A stretch of 64,000 bases of DNA from Roseobacter sp. GAI101. GTDB lineage: Bacteria; Pseudomonadota; Alphaproteobacteria; Rhodobacterales; Rhodobacteraceae. Of this stretch, positions 1 through 8,910 are shown one piece after another; position 1 is the stretch's first letter, and every line of letters begins with the position of its first letter. Position numbers and translations under genes: made by a program. The DNA is taken from assembly GCF_000156335.1 (NCBI RefSeq), contig NZ_DS999215.1, positions 112,598 to 176,597 of the forward strand. The letters are read 5' to 3'. The notes below the pieces were generated by a model. It was given only the letters and a program-made list of their open reading frames with translations, did no database searches and had not been told where the DNA came from.

Positions 1-105
1 CTGCATCGCCATGCTTGTCGGGCCGGTCCTTATCGGCTGAAACACGCGGATTGCGCCGCGCGGGCGACAATCAGCGTGCATCTGACGAAATCTTGGAAAG
101 GCCTG
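1..105. other. Window edge, no gene recognised
   Basis: This is the short stretch downstream of the hybrid kinase gene. Frames are open across it on both strands, but none shows a recognisable protein. I assign no gene. Confidence 0.4.
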
Positions 106-3100
106 TCAGTCCAGTATCTCGCGCAACTTTCGTGCCAATTCCCGCAAGCCGTAGGGCTTCCGAAGAACGCGGTAGCCGGAGTCGTTGGTGTTCCTGTTTG
201 GCTCGACCCCTTTTGCATAGCCCGTCGCCAACAGGATCTTGACCCCTGGACGCAAAGCCAGTGCTTTCTTGGCGACATCGAAACCCGTCATCCCGCCCGG
301 CATCAGGACGTCAGACAAGACCAGGTCTATATCGTCGCGCTTCTTCAATATCTCCATCGCTGCAGGGCCGTCTTGCGCGGCAACAACTTTGTACTGCAAT
401 TCCTCAAGGCGGGTCACTGTCAGGCGCCGCACCTTTTCATCATCCTCAACCACCAGAATCGTTTCTGTCCCGGTTTCCGAACCTTGCTCCAAAGGTTGAG
501 CCTCGACAGTGGCCGCGCGCCCCTCGGCGACGGGCAGGAACAGCTTTATGGTCGCGCCCTCTCCGATCTTGCTGTGGATCGCGACGTGCCCGCCTGACTG
601 CTTGGCAAAGCCGTACACCATGCTTAGCCCCAGACCGGACCCGGCACCGGGCCCCTTGGTGGTGAAAAACGGTTCGAACACCCGCGATTGGGTTTCCGGT
701 GTCATGCCGACGCCCGTATCCGTCACGGACAGGCATACGTAATCGCCGGGCGTGACGTCGACCTGCGTCGCGGCATAGGCAGCATCCAGCGTCACATTGC
801 TGGTTTCGATGATAAGCGTCCCGCCATCGGGCATCGCGTCGCGCGCATTTATCGCCAAGTTCAGGATGACGCTTTCGATCTGTCCGGGATCTGCCACTGT
901 CGCGGCCAGATCGTCAGCAAGCCGCGTTTCAATGGCAATCTGTTCGTTCAGCGTCCGTGTCAGGATCGGAAGCATCGTTTTGACCAATTTATTCAACGCG
1001 ACATTTTCCGGCGCAAGGGACTGCCTTTTCGCGAAGGACAACAGCTGGCTGGTCAGTGCGGCACCCAGGTTGGACGCCTCCAGCGCTTCCTTGATCAGCC
1101 CATGCAACTTCTTTTCGTCGGTGCGCATCTCGAGAAGCTCAAGATTGCCGATAACCACCGTCAGAAGATTGTTGAAGTCATGCGCCAAACCGCCCGTCAG
1201 TTGGCCGACGGCCTCCATCTTCTGGGCGCGGTGCAATTCGGCCTGCCGCTCCTTCTCGGTGGTCAGGTCCTGCATGATGCCCAGAAAGTGCCGCACACCG
1301 TCCAGCTTCAATTCTGACACCGTCAGCCGGATCGGGACACGGGACCCGTCCTTGCGTCCGCCGAACATTTCGCGACCGACACCGATGATCTTTTTCTCTC
1401 CCGTCTTGAGGTAGTGCTCAAGATAGCTGTCATGCTTGCTGCGGTCCGGTTCGGACATCAATATGTTGACGTTCTTGCCGATCACCTCGTCGGCGCTGAA
1501 CCCGAATATGGTCTCAGCCCCGGGGCTGAAACTGCCGATGATGCCCTCTTCGTCTATCGTCACGATCGCTTCCGGTGCCGCCTCGAGAATGGCGCTCAGC
1601 CGGGCTTCGCGGTCCAGAATGGCACGCTGCGCCTTCTTTTGTTCGGTCACATCCTCGACTGCCAGCAGGATGGATTCTTCGTCTTTTGGCCGCCCTTCGA
1701 TCCTGCGGGCATTCAAAAGCATTTCGCGATGTCCCAACTCGCCGGCATCCAGGCTTATATCAAAGGCCTCGACCGTGACCTTCTCGGGCAGGACGGTTTC
1801 CAGCAATTCGCGCAGCCGCGGGACAAGCCATTGCTTGTTCTGGATCGCGAACAGATCCTTTCCGATGATGTCGGCCCCTTCGGTTGCGAACATGCGATTG
1901 AAGGACAGGCTCGCCGATAGGATCTTGAAATTGCCGTCAAGCACAAGCATCGGTTCACGCACGGTGCTGATGATGCTTTCTGCAAACTCGCGGGCGGCGG
2001 CGGTTTCACGTTGCAGCACCTTGAGGTCGGACACTTCGGAGAAGGTCACCGCGACCCCGTCGATCTTGCCGCTTTGCGTGCGGTAGGGAAGGATGCGGCG
2101 GACGAACCAGCGTCCGTCGTTGCTTTCGACCTCGCACTCGGAGGTGACCAGCGTGTCAAGGACCTTTTCGGCATCCTTGAGAAGTTCCGGATCCTTGACC
2201 TTGCCGGTGATGTCGCTGAACGGGCGCCCGATGTCCTTGGTGATCAGGTTGAACAGATCGCGCACGGCCGGCGTAAACCGCATGATCTTGAAATCCGTAT
2301 CCAGAAACAGCGTAGCGATCCCCGAACTTGACAGCAGGTTGTTCAGGTCGTCGGACATGCGGCGTTCGTCGTCGATCTTCTGCTGCAGCTGCGTGTTAAG
2401 CGTCGTCAGCTCTTCGTTGAGCGATTGAAGCTCTTCCTTGGATGTCTCAAGCTCTTCGTTCGTCGATTGGAACTCCTCGTTCATCGACATGGCTTCTTCG
2501 TTGACGGCCTTCAACTCTTCGGTTGACCGTTCATAGTCACGTATCGTCGTGCGCAGATCGGCGCGTGTGGTCTCAAGCTCCTGTTCAAGCTGGCGGTTGA
2601 CCTCTGCGTTGGGTTCTTCCGATGCCAGCACAGCTTCCTTGGCGGGCTGGTCCGCGAAAGTGACCAGAAACAGCTTGGCTTCGCCATACGCAACAGGGTG
2701 CACATGGATCGTGACCCCTACCCTTTTGTTGCCACGCGTGATCGTGGCGCGTTCCACGGCATCGGCATCTTCTGCCCGCGCCTTGCGTATGGCGCTGCTC
2801 AGGCGTGCGCGCAGTCCCTGACGTGCCATGGCCAAAAGGTCACGGCTTGTTTCGCCCGAAGGCACCCTGAGGTAATCATCGGTGGGCCCTTCGAGGTAAA
2901 GCGCCTCTGACTGGGTGTTGATCAGAACAGCGGCAGGGGCATAGTGTTCGACAAGCAGGCTTTGGCTAAGCTCAGCCAGTTTGTTGCTGGTGGCCGGAAA
3001 ATGGCCCCGCGTCGGGATGGTCGCCGGGTTTGCAAAGGGGCGTTGCACGATCGGAAAATCGAACGCACGGCTGCGCGTGTGCGGCACACGCTTGTAAAGG

Positions 3101-4572
3101 CGGTATTTTTTCGACACCGGCTCAAACAGGGCTTCGTAATTGCCTGTCGTCTCGGACATTCCCAAAAACAAAATGCCGCTTTCATTGAGCGCAAAGTGGA
3201 ACAGCTGCATGACCCGTTCCTGCGCATCAGGCGTCAGGTAAATCATTAAATTGCGGCACGAGATCATGTCGATCTTCGAGAAAGGCGCATCCGACAGGAC
3301 GTTCTGATTGGCAAAGACCACCGCGTCACGCAGTTCCGGTGTCACGCGGTAGCTGTGATCTTCAGCAAGAAAAAAGCGTTTCAGCCTGCTTTCAGAGACA
3401 TCTTCGGCGATCGATTCAGGGTAGACGCCATTGCGCGCGATCGCCAAGGCGCGTTCATCGACGTCCGAGGCGAAGACCTGCAATTTCACGTTCTTGCGCA
3501 GGGTCGATATCTTTTCGATGATGACCATCGCCAGCGAATAGGCTTCTTCGCCAGTGGCACATCCCGGTACCCAGATCCGGACGGGATGTCCCGCATCGTG
3601 GGATTTGACCAGTCCGTCGATCACGTTCTTTTCAAGAAATTCGAAAGCTTCCGCATCCCGGAAAAACGACGTGACGCTGATCAGAAGATCTGTGCAGAGG
3701 TTCTGCGCCTCTTCGTCCGAGTCCTTCAGGAGCGCGAGGTAATCGCCCGAATTCTCCATGTGGCGCAACGCCATCCGCCGTTCGATCCGGCGCAGCAACG
3801 TGCCATCTTTGTAAAGGTTGAAGTCGATTGGCGAATGGGCTTTCAAGACTTCGATGATCTGTTCGAGAGAGTCCTTCGCATTTTCGCCAAGAACCTTTTT
3901 CACTTTACTATTCTTGACGAAGGGATGGCGGACGTAATCCGCAATAATGTCGGGCATCTTGGCAACTTCGACAACATGATCCGCCGCCCCGGTCGCAATC
4001 GCGCTGCGCGGCATACCGTCATGCTGTGCTTCAATGGGGTCTTGTACCAAGACGATGCCGTTTTTTTCCTTGATCTCGCGGATGGCGGCAGACCCGTCAC
4101 TGCCGGTTCCCGACATGATCACAGCGATTGCGTTCTGACCCAGATCCTTGGCCAATGACCGCAGAAACATGTCAATCGGCAGGCGCGTCCCGCGCCGGTC
4201 CGTCGGCTTGGAAAGGTGCAGGACACCGTCCCTGATTTCCAGATAGTAGTTTGGGGGGATCACATACACATGATCCGCCTGCACGACGCTATTATCCTCG
4301 GCCAGCACCACTGGCATATCCGTATGTGTGGCCAGAATATCTGCCATCAGGCTTTTGTGATCCGGGTCCACATGGTGAACCATGACAAAGGCCGTTCCTG
4401 TGTCAGACGGTGTCGCGTCCAGAAAATCACTATAGGCCAGAAGGCCCCCGGCAGAGGCACCCAGCCCGACGACAGGGATGGCACCCTTTGCCGCTACCTT
4501 GGCCTTGGCACCCGCTGACTGGGTTGGCTTGGGCTTGCGCTTTGCCGTTGCTTTTGTTGTTTTTCGCGCCAT
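106..4572 (-). CDS. CheB/CheR-type hybrid sensor histidine kinase with receiver domain
   Basis: This is a 1488-residue cytoplasmic signalling fusion. A CheB methylesterase-like domain spans about 32-205, with the triad visible as GASAGG (Ser40), VHH (His66/67) and GTGSDG (Asp159). A CheR methyltransferase domain follows (about 225-480, SAM motif VPGCATGEEAYS). Next come a long Glu-rich coiled coil (about 650-745), several PAS domains, a HisKA dimerisation helix with phospho-acceptor His1131 in GLAHDFNN, a HATPase domain (GAGSGLGLSM) and a C-terminal receiver (LVVEDDE and SDVLMPGG). CheB, CheR and receiver motifs all look intact. No chemotaxis genes are adjacent, so the CheB/CheR part probably acts as a sensor or input module rather than on local receptors; that is inference. 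Such fusions are common in alphaproteobacteria, often in stress signalling. The stress-type neighbours at 4767-6060 fit that but do not prove it. Confidence 0.93.
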   Translation of the reverse strand: MARKTTKATAKRKPKPTQSAGAKAKVAAKGAIPVVGLGASAGGLLAYSDFLDATPSDTGTAFVMVHHVDPDHKSLMADILATHTDMPVVLAEDNSVVQADHVYVIPPNYYLEIRDGVLHLSKPTDRRGTRLPIDMFLRSLAKDLGQNAIAVIMSGTGSDGSAAIREIKEKNGIVLVQDPIEAQHDGMPRSAIATGAADHVVEVAKMPDIIADYVRHPFVKNSKVKKVLGENAKDSLEQIIEVLKAHSPIDFNLYKDGTLLRRIERRMALRHMENSGDYLALLKDSDEEAQNLCTDLLISVTSFFRDAEAFEFLEKNVIDGLVKSHDAGHPVRIWVPGCATGEEAYSLAMVIIEKISTLRKNVKLQVFASDVDERALAIARNGVYPESIAEDVSESRLKRFFLAEDHSYRVTPELRDAVVFANQNVLSDAPFSKIDMISCRNLMIYLTPDAQERVMQLFHFALNESGILFLGMSETTGNYEALFEPVSKKYRLYKRVPHTRSRAFDFPIVQRPFANPATIPTRGHFPATSNKLAELSQSLLVEHYAPAAVLINTQSEALYLEGPTDDYLRVPSGETSRDLLAMARQGLRARLSSAIRKARAEDADAVERATITRGNKRVGVTIHVHPVAYGEAKLFLVTFADQPAKEAVLASEEPNAEVNRQLEQELETTRADLRTTIRDYERSTEELKAVNEEAMSMNEEFQSTNEELETSKEELQSLNEELTTLNTQLQQKIDDERRMSDDLNNLLSSSGIATLFLDTDFKIMRFTPAVRDLFNLITKDIGRPFSDITGKVKDPELLKDAEKVLDTLVTSECEVESNDGRWFVRRILPYRTQSGKIDGVAVTFSEVSDLKVLQRETAAAREFAESIISTVREPMLVLDGNFKILSASLSFNRMFATEGADIIGKDLFAIQNKQWLVPRLRELLETVLPEKVTVEAFDISLDAGELGHREMLLNARRIEGRPKDEESILLAVEDVTEQKKAQRAILDREARLSAILEAAPEAIVTIDEEGIIGSFSPGAETIFGFSADEVIGKNVNILMSEPDRSKHDSYLEHYLKTGEKKIIGVGREMFGGRKDGSRVPIRLTVSELKLDGVRHFLGIMQDLTTEKERQAELHRAQKMEAVGQLTGGLAHDFNNLLTVVIGNLELLEMRTDEKKLHGLIKEALEASNLGAALTSQLLSFAKRQSLAPENVALNKLVKTMLPILTRTLNEQIAIETRLADDLAATVADPGQIESVILNLAINARDAMPDGGTLIIETSNVTLDAAYAATQVDVTPGDYVCLSVTDTGVGMTPETQSRVFEPFFTTKGPGAGSGLGLSMVYGFAKQSGGHVAIHSKIGEGATIKLFLPVAEGRAATVEAQPLEQGSETGTETILVVEDDEKVRRLTVTRLEELQYKVVAAQDGPAAMEILKKRDDIDLVLSDVLMPGGMTGFDVAKKALALRPGVKILLATGYAKGVEPNRNTNDSGYRVLRKPYGLRELARKLREILD

Positions 4573-4766
4573 GTCGTCTCAGGTTCCTGCCAAAAAGGCT
4601 CGTATTGCAGTTCTAATGTAAGACGTCCACGTCATCTGGGTCTCCCGATCTTTAAAGAAGACTGCTTTGGTGCAAAAAAGTAAAGGAATACCGAAGGATA
4701 TCTAGCAATAGGTATCAATTTGGCCACGGGTCCGCCGGGCTGCGTCCAGGGTGAAAACATCGCCTT

Positions 4767-5327
4767 TCAGCGCGGCATGACAGCGGCCAGCAGGACAAGG
4801 GCTATGCCGGAAGATAACAGGTCAATTCCCAATAGAATACCCAGCAAGACAGTCGATGCCTCGGGTAGAATCGCAAAGATCAAAGCGGCCAACCCGACGC
4901 TGATCAGACCCGACACCAAAACCCAGCCCGCCCCCTTAGTCCCGCGCATGTCGAAAGCGAACGCGCTTTGGGAAAGACCGGTCAGCAACAGGATCGCCGC
5001 AATCAGGAACGTCAGCGTCACCAGCCCTGCTGACGGAAAAAACAAAAGATACAGTCCGGCGCACAGCGGGAACATCCCCGCCACCAGCATCCAGACAAAG
5101 ACCCGCGTTCCCTGAAAGGACAATGCCATGAGCACGGCAAGAAGGCCGCCGAACGTCAGCACAGCCCCGATCAGAAAATCCACCGCATAGGAACTGACGA
5201 CCGGCATGATGATGGCAAGGATGCCAAGCACGATCATCAAGACGCCGGTTCCCGACAATCGCCGTCGCCAGTGCTGGATGGCGACAACGACGGGTCTGTG
5301 CGGGGTTGCGGGATATTGGCGGTCCAT
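4767..5327 (-). CDS. HdeD-family (DUF308) membrane protein
   Basis: This 186-residue protein has about six hydrophobic segments in the HdeD/DUF308 pattern of paired helices, with a short basic N-terminus before the first segment. HdeD-type proteins are inner-membrane proteins tied to acid or general stress in enterobacteria; their biochemical function is unknown. The frame is open upstream to 5498, but that extension is polar, low in recognisable structure and overlaps the next gene. The Met at 5327, just before the hydrophobic core, is the sensible start. It lies between the hybrid kinase and another small membrane protein on the same strand, which suggests a stress-response neighbourhood. 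Confidence 0.8.
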   Translation of the reverse strand: MDRQYPATPHRPVVVAIQHWRRRLSGTGVLMIVLGILAIIMPVVSSYAVDFLIGAVLTFGGLLAVLMALSFQGTRVFVWMLVAGMFPLCAGLYLLFFPSAGLVTLTFLIAAILLLTGLSQSAFAFDMRGTKGAGWVLVSGLISVGLAALIFAILPEASTVLLGILLGIDLLSSGIALVLLAAVMPR

Positions 5328-5475
5328 TTGGTGTGCCCTTGCTCTCTCTTGAAGTGGTTGATTGCCAGTCTGTGCTATGATGGTCAGATTTGGGCTGTCA
5401 TCGCGGCCTGAAAACGCCGTGCCTGCGTTCCCTTTCGCGAAGTCCTTTCGGCCCAAGCTTCGACGGTGCCACGCA

Positions 5476-6060
5476 TCATTCGCTCCAGGCGTGGACATGT
5501 ACGTCGTGTCCCGAGTGTGCTTTCATGATCTTGACCGCAAGGTCTTCCCGTTCCTTGTCACGGGTGCGGACCCACATCAGAATGCCGCCGTGCCGGATCT
5601 GGTTTTCGTAATATTCCCTGTGATGCTGCCCGGCCCGTCTGGCAAGCAGGGTCCCGATGACGGCGGCGGGGCTTCCTCCGATGGCGATGGCGGCGATCGA
5701 CGCGGCCAGGGTGCTTGCTGGCGTCAGCAGCGCCGTCATGGCAATCGCGGACCCCACGAAAAAGAAACCGCCGGCAATGGCCCCTTCAAGCTCTCCGATG
5801 GCCTCCTCCGAGACAAAATTCGCACGTGGGGCCTTCGGGTCATCCTCAAGCTCGGTGGCGCGCCAATACGCCCGCCCAAGCTTTTCCTGCAACGCTTCCT
5901 GGCTTCCCAAAAGACTGATGTCCGAATGGTGAAACCCGACTGCGCGCAGATCATAGAATGCGGCCTGCTGGGCTTCGAACGTGTCAAACACGCCGACAGC
6001 TTCGGGAATGTTGATGTAGGTCGTCTTGTGCTCTTTCGGTTTTGTCTCAAGGTCGGCCAT
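5476..6060 (-). CDS. General-stress-type protein with glycine-zipper membrane segment
   Basis: This 194-residue protein has a soluble N-terminal part (about 1-90) of the kind seen in YflT/GSP17M-like stress proteins, including a segment reading VFDTFEAQQAAFYDL. It then has a Gly/Ala-rich hydrophobic stretch (about 95-145) resembling a glycine-zipper hairpin, and a charged His-rich tail (HDVHVHAW). The layout matches small membrane-associated stress proteins that embed by the zipper; no enzyme motif is visible. It ends 148 bp before the start of the HdeD-like gene on the same strand and may be cotranscribed with it. The family call is moderate and no specific function can be given. Confidence 0.75.
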   Translation of the reverse strand: MADLETKPKEHKTTYINIPEAVGVFDTFEAQQAAFYDLRAVGFHHSDISLLGSQEALQEKLGRAYWRATELEDDPKAPRANFVSEEAIGELEGAIAGGFFFVGSAIAMTALLTPASTLAASIAAIAIGGSPAAVIGTLLARRAGQHHREYYENQIRHGGILMWVRTRDKEREDLAVKIMKAHSGHDVHVHAWSE

Positions 6061-6217
6061 TCCGGTCTCCGGCGTGTGCGCAATGGGTGTCGCCGTTAAC
6101 TATGCGTCCCATGGGGATCACCGGATTGAGATGTATCAAGAGGGGCGGCGCAAATTTGCCCGATCATCAATGATAGGATGATCTGGTCGCGTGGCGCAGG
6201 TCTGGTCATCTGACGTA

Positions 6218-6226
6218 TGATATAAT
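6218..6226 (+). promoter_or_regulatory. Extended -10 promoter element for coxC
   Basis: The sequence TGATATAAT is a perfect extended -10 element (TGn followed by consensus TATAAT). No good -35 hexamer lies 16-18 bp upstream, which suits an extended -10 promoter. Transcription would begin near 6233, giving a leader of about 26 nt to the ATG at 6259. This rules out the TTG at 6226 as the coxC start, because that codon overlaps the promoter. Confidence 0.6.
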
Positions 6227-6258
6227 TGCAAACGTCTGCCGCCGCGCTAAAAAGGGGC

Positions 6259-7386
6259 ATGTTGGAACACGGTCACAATATCTACCTCATTGTCGCAGCG
6301 CTGGCGATCGCGGTGATGTCGGGATTCACGGGCCTGTCCCTGACGCAAGGCGCATCGGCGATGGGGGTGGCGCGCCGCAAGCTGGTCGTGTCCATGTCCG
6401 CCATCGCATTGGGAAGCGGCATCTGGTCGATGCATTTCGTCGCCATGCTTGGAATGACCTTGCCTGTCGCATTCCACTACGACGCGTTGGTCACGATGAT
6501 CTCGGCATTGGTGGCCATCCTGCTGACCGGCATCGCGCTGCTTCTGGTGCATTTCGGCGCACGGACCGGGGTGCGGATCACCTTGGCCGGTATCTGTGTG
6601 GGGGCCGGTATTCTGGCGATGCACTATATCGGCATGTCGGGCATTCAGGAGGTAAAGCCCGTCTATTATTCGGCCTTTGGCGTCGGTGTAGCGATTGTCG
6701 CGTCTGTCCTGCTTTGCGTTGTGTCGTTCTGGATCAGCTACGGCCACCGCGAAAGCCGCAATATCCTGACCGGCACGTTGGTGTTCGGGATCAGCGTCGT
6801 CGCCGTTCACTTCATCGCGATGGCAAGTACGCATTTCGTCAAGATCGACGGTGCCCAGTCAACCGGCTTGTGGATGAGCAACGAAGTGCTGGCCTTCGGC
6901 GTAACCCTGTCGTCCTTCGTGATTTCCGGGGCCTTTCTGCTTGTCGGGGTGACCTTTGCAGCCGGGTTGGGCAAACCGCAGGATGATACCCGGATGCGCC
7001 AACCTGTTGCAGAAGACCCTGGTGCCAGCGCCCCTGCCCTGTCCCAGCCGCAGATCATCAGAATACCCTATGAAAGCGACGGGCAGGCCCATTTCGTGCA
7101 AAGTGAAGATGTCGCCGCGGTTCAGGCCGAGGGGCGGTATACCTATCTTTATCACCCGTCGGGTCGGTTGTTCTGCCCCTGGTCCATTTCCACGATGGAA
7201 GCCAAGCTTGCCGACACCCGGTTTGTGAAAGTCCACCGCAGTTATCTGGTCAACACCAACCACGTCACCAGCTTTCAGCGCAAGAAAGACAACGGGGTGT
7301 GCTTCTTTGAGCAGGCACCGCATCTTGATCACGTCACCGTCAGCCGGTCCTACCTGAAACAGGTGCGTGAACGCCTCGGCGTCTGA
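6259..7386 (+). CDS. coxC: CoxC-type MHYT membrane sensor with LytTR DNA-binding domain
   Basis: This 375-residue regulator has an N-terminal integral-membrane MHYT sensor (about 1-245, seven helices) with characteristic Met-His pairs: SMHFVAM, AMHYIGM and a third degenerate copy AVHFIAM. A linker leads to a C-terminal LytTR DNA-binding domain (about 275-375, containing VHRSYLVN). MHYT-LytTR proteins are encoded as CoxC and CoxH in CO dehydrogenase clusters; the MHYT His/Met residues are predicted to bind a metal that senses a diatomic gas. The gene lies immediately upstream of coxM in the same direction. The start at 6259 is chosen because an extended -10 covers 6218-6226; the TTG at 6262, better spaced from the AAAAGGGG upstream, is an alternative. 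A direct repeat at 7429-7460 is the likely binding site. Confidence 0.88.
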   Translation: MLEHGHNIYLIVAALAIAVMSGFTGLSLTQGASAMGVARRKLVVSMSAIALGSGIWSMHFVAMLGMTLPVAFHYDALVTMISALVAILLTGIALLLVHFGARTGVRITLAGICVGAGILAMHYIGMSGIQEVKPVYYSAFGVGVAIVASVLLCVVSFWISYGHRESRNILTGTLVFGISVVAVHFIAMASTHFVKIDGAQSTGLWMSNEVLAFGVTLSSFVISGAFLLVGVTFAAGLGKPQDDTRMRQPVAEDPGASAPALSQPQIIRIPYESDGQAHFVQSEDVAAVQAEGRYTYLYHPSGRLFCPWSISTMEAKLADTRFVKVHRSYLVNTNHVTSFQRKKDNGVCFFEQAPHLDHVTVSRSYLKQVRERLGV

Positions 7387-7428
7387 CGAACCCGCGAAAC
7401 AGGACCAGCAGATTGCTGCGGATGCATA

Positions 7429-7460
7429 CGCACCTCGTGCGCATAATTCGCATTTCGTGC
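7429..7460 (+). promoter_or_regulatory. Direct repeat, candidate LytTR (CoxC) operator upstream of coxM
   Basis: Two copies of CGCAYYTCGTGC occur at 7429-7440 (CGCACCTCGTGC) and 7449-7460 (CGCATTTCGTGC), 20 bp apart start to start, about 90 bp upstream of coxM. LytTR regulators typically bind two short direct repeats on one DNA face, spaced about two helical turns apart. The adjacent upstream gene encodes a MHYT-LytTR protein, so this is the natural CoxC operator candidate. The assignment is inferred from spacing and context. Confidence 0.55.
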
Positions 7461-7552
7461 ACCGGGCATCGCGCCTGAAACCTTAGTCATAGCACCATTT
7501 GCGACCTGTCCTTTTCAATACCGCCAAGTACCGGCGTCAGGGAGGACAACGT

Positions 7553-8407
7553 ATGATACCAGCAGCATTTGAATACCATCGACCCTCGGATATCGCAGGC
7601 GCGTTATCCGTGTTGGCCGAACATGGAGACGAGGCGCGCGTGCTTGCAGGGGGGCACAGCCTGATCCCGATGATGAAGTTGCGCATGGCCGATGTCCCGC
7701 ATCTGATCGACTTGCAGGATATCGCAGACCTCAAGGGGATCACGATTGACGGCGACACGGTAACCCTTGGCGCGATGACAACGCAGCACGAACTGATCGC
7801 CGACGAGGCGCTGTTTGCGGCCTGCCCGATCATCCGAGAAGCGGCGCTTCAGATCGCAGATCCGCAGGTCCGTTACATGGGCACAATCGGCGGCAACGTG
7901 GCGAATGGAGACCCCGGAAATGACATGCCCGGTTTGATGCAATGTCTTGATGCACGCTTTACCCTTGTCGGTGCGGACGGAACGCGGTCTGTCGCAGCGC
8001 GCGATTTCTATGAATCCGCCTACATGACCGAACGGGACGACGAGGAAATTCTGACGCAGATCACGTTTTCCGCCACCGGCGCAGGCTATGCCTACGAAAA
8101 GCAAAAGCGCAAGATCGGGGACTATGCCACCGCCGCCTGTGCCGCGCTGATCACCAAGGATGGCGACAAGGTTGCAACCGCGGCCATCGCGATGACGAAC
8201 CTGAGCGATATCCCGGTCCTGTCAGAAGCTGCCGCCGCCGCATTGGTCGGCACATCCTGTGACGCAGACGCCGTGAAAGCCGCCGTTGCAGCCGCGCTCG
8301 AAGATATCGACCCGACCGAAGACAATCGTGGACCCGTGGCATTCAAGATGCATGTCGCCGGGATCATCATTTCACGCGCGATCACGCGCGCTTGGTCAGG
8401 GGCATAA
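7553..8407 (+). CDS. coxM: Aerobic carbon monoxide dehydrogenase, medium (FAD) subunit
   Basis: This 284-residue flavoprotein subunit of Mo-Cu CO dehydrogenase carries electrons from the [2Fe-2S] clusters to FAD and on to the quinone pool. The FAD-binding motifs of the family are present as AGGHS (residues 32-36; often AGGQS elsewhere) and TIGGN (111-115). The start at 7553 follows a strong ribosome site (GGGAGGA, 8 bp upstream); the frame is open further upstream but without one. The M-S-L gene order matches form I CO dehydrogenase clusters. coxS follows after 11 bp. The 166 bp upstream hold the putative CoxC operator. Confidence 0.95.
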   Translation: MIPAAFEYHRPSDIAGALSVLAEHGDEARVLAGGHSLIPMMKLRMADVPHLIDLQDIADLKGITIDGDTVTLGAMTTQHELIADEALFAACPIIREAALQIADPQVRYMGTIGGNVANGDPGNDMPGLMQCLDARFTLVGADGTRSVAARDFYESAYMTERDDEEILTQITFSATGAGYAYEKQKRKIGDYATAACAALITKDGDKVATAAIAMTNLSDIPVLSEAAAAALVGTSCDADAVKAAVAAALEDIDPTEDNRGPVAFKMHVAGIIISRAITRAWSGA

Positions 8408-8418
8408 GAGAGAACATC

Positions 8419-8910
8419 ATGACAAAACAAATGATTACGATGACGGTGAACGGCGAGAAGAAAGAAGTCCTGGCCGAACCGCGCGAACTGCTGATCTATG
8501 TCCTGCGTGAAAAAATGGGCATGACAGGCCCGCATGTCGGCTGCGAGACGTCCCATTGCGGGGCCTGCACCGTCGAGATTGACGGGAAGTCCGTGAAATC
8601 CTGCACCATGTTCGCAGCGCAAGCGCAAGGTGCCGAGATCACGACGATCGAAGGGCTTGGCAGCCCGGATAGCCTGCATGTCTTGCAGGAGAGTTTCAAA
8701 GAACATCATGGCTTGCAGTGCGGCTATTGCACGCCGGGCATGATCACGCGCGCCCACCGGTTGCTGCAGGCAAATCCGAACCCTACCGAAGAAGAGGTCC
8801 GGTTTGGGATCGCGGGCAACATCTGCCGCTGCACCGGCTACCAGAATATCGTGAAATCCATTTTGTCGGCTGCTGCTGAACTGAATGCAGCCAAGGAGGC
8901 GGCACAATGA
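8419..8910 (+). CDS. coxS: Aerobic carbon monoxide dehydrogenase, small [2Fe-2S] subunit
   Basis: This 163-residue iron-sulfur subunit carries all eight expected cysteines. The plant-ferredoxin-type cluster is bound by Cys42, Cys47, Cys50 and Cys62 (motif [10 protein letters not shown]), and the second cluster by Cys101, Cys104, Cys136 and Cys138 (CGYCTPGM and CRCTGYQ). It relays electrons from the molybdenum site in CoxL to FAD in CoxM. The start at 8419 is preceded by a modest GAGAG site. The stop overlaps the coxL start (ATGA), indicating translational coupling. Length is normal for the family. Confidence 0.96.
   Translation: MTKQMITMTVNGEKKEVLAEPRELLIYVLREKMGMTGPHVGCETSHCGACTVEIDGKSVKSCTMFAAQAQGAEITTIEGLGSPDSLHVLQESFKEHHGLQCGYCTPGMITRAHRLLQANPNPTEEEVRFGIAGNICRCTGYQNIVKSILSAAAELNAAKEAAQ

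Noticed and set aside
6226..6258. TTG start for coxC
   Set aside because: The codon overlaps a perfect extended -10 promoter element, so it would not be in the transcript.
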